DNA of 64,000 bases from Nymphaea colorata. Lineage: Eukaryota > Streptophyta > Magnoliopsida > Nymphaeales > Nymphaeaceae. The translations under genes were made by a program, and so were the position numbers. Below the pieces are notes generated by a model, which did not search any database, had not been told where the DNA came from, and saw nothing but the letters and a program-made list of their open reading frames with translations. The stretch spans positions 13,623,868 to 13,687,867 of the forward strand of contig NC_045150.1 in the NCBI RefSeq assembly GCF_008831285.2, written 5' to 3'. This document shows positions 63,201-64,000 of the stretch, piece after piece; position 1 is the first letter of the stretch; each line of letters opens with the position of its first letter.

Positions 63201-64000
63201 TTTAATACATTCATTCGATCTTTTGTAGTGAATTCAAAGATTTAAACTTGTTATTTCTATATCGAACGATTTAAATGATTGAAATCGTAAGTTCATTTGA
63301 ACGCCAGTGAGATTTAACCGTTCATTTACTCCCTCATAGTTAGTCCAATGAGTTGAATTTGTTATTTGATACTTATAGAAAACCGAATGACTACAACTTG
63401 TTGTTACATCCATGTTACGTGATTTAAGGGGTGGATTTAAATCATAAGTTCATATGAACGCAATTGTTTAAGCCATTCATTTCATCACATGAAGTTAATC
63501 CAACGGGTTGAACATGTTCCATTTACATTTAATGATTTAAGGGATTGCAATCACAAGCTTACAAGACTATGAATAAGATTTCATTACTTATAGCAAATCC
63601 AACGAGTAAAACATGTTGCATTTATATTTAATGATTTAAGGGATTGAAATCATAAGTTTGTAAGACTGCGAATGAGATTTAAAACCTTCAATTGATCACC
63701 TACAGTTAATCGAATGATTTTAACATTTTATTGCATTTGTACTGATTGATTTAAGAAATTGAAATCCCAAGTTTGAATGAATACGAATAAAATTTAAGCA
63801 TTCATTTCATCTCTTATAGTCAATGCAATGAGTTAAACATGTTGTTACGTTTATATTGAATGAGAAAAGGGATTGAAACAACAAGTTCGTATAAATATAA
63901 ATGAGATTTAAGTCATGCATTTGCTCTCTTATAGTTAATCAAGTGGGACTAGCTTGTTGTTTCATTCACATTGATTAGCTGAGGGGATTAAAATCACAAA
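60244..64000 (-). repeat. Highly homogeneous 1,693-bp HOR, 2.2 copies
   Basis: The word aatgatttaaggg(a) starts units at 60,244, 61,937 and 63,630, exactly 1,693 bp apart twice. The unit contains a private junction (aataagatttcattact, at about 61,881 and 63,574) where the marker region has been deleted, so no 89-codon frame occurs here. By eye the copies differ at only scattered bases. The array runs off the end of the window. Confidence 0.9.

Larger units (their letters stand above)
36206..64000 (-). repeat. Right satellite array, higher-order-repeat region, inverted
   Basis: The same monomer and HOR as the left array appear as reverse complement throughout (catttgatc, ccaatgagtt, aacttgttgttac, gggattgaaatcacaagttc). 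Marker monomers end at 37,421, 40,771, 43,240, 45,669, 48,099, 49,686, 50,408, 52,599, 54,185, 55,753, 58,212 and 59,798. The intervals are 3,350, 2,469, 2,429, 2,430, 1,587, 722, 2,191, 1,586, 1,568, 2,459 and 1,586 bp. Unlike the left array there is no decayed layer before the island. No gene is present. Confidence 0.95.

Overview
The window is repeat DNA from a large eukaryotic genome, most likely a flowering plant. The plant call rests on a Ty1/copia primer-binding site and integrase remnants, a plant-type LINE reverse transcriptase and the style of the satellite; species and chromosome position cannot be told. I found no intact protein-coding gene, no rRNA or tRNA gene and no CRISPR array. 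Short open frames in the satellite recur only because the satellite recurs.

Layout. (1) 1-13,534: an AT-rich tandem satellite in + orientation, with monomers of about 111-116 bp (roughly 115 bp) organised into higher-order repeats (HORs). Spacings of one marker monomer give period classes near 2.45 kb, 1.58 kb and 0.72 kb, plus longer and shorter derivatives. (2) 13,535-19,985: the same monomer, more diverged and without the young HOR, carrying its own older block duplications. (3) About 19,986-36,105: a 16 kb non-satellite island of decayed transposons (a LINE, two related copia fragments, a copia LTR with its primer-binding site, a SINE-like element), simple repeats and diverged internal duplications. 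(4) 36,106-36,205: exactly 100 Ns, an assembly gap whose true size is probably unknown. (5) 36,206-64,000: the same satellite and HOR classes in the opposite orientation, ending in a very homogeneous 1,693-bp repeat.

How the parts relate. The two arrays are inverted relative to each other around the island. Only the left array has a decayed flank; on the right, young HOR follows the gap directly. This could be a real inversion in a centromeric, pericentromeric or other heterochromatic array, or a scaffold misjoin inside the young-looking copia element next to the gap. Within the arrays the sequence shows unequal-exchange and template-switch scars: local tandem duplications of 440, 886, 1,586 and 1,693 bp, deletion junctions, truncated monomers of about 36-43 bp fixed inside the HOR, and a 351-bp segment at 5,601-5,951 that is the reverse complement of 8,248-8,598 at near identity. 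All similarity statements come from reading by eye; no alignment was run.
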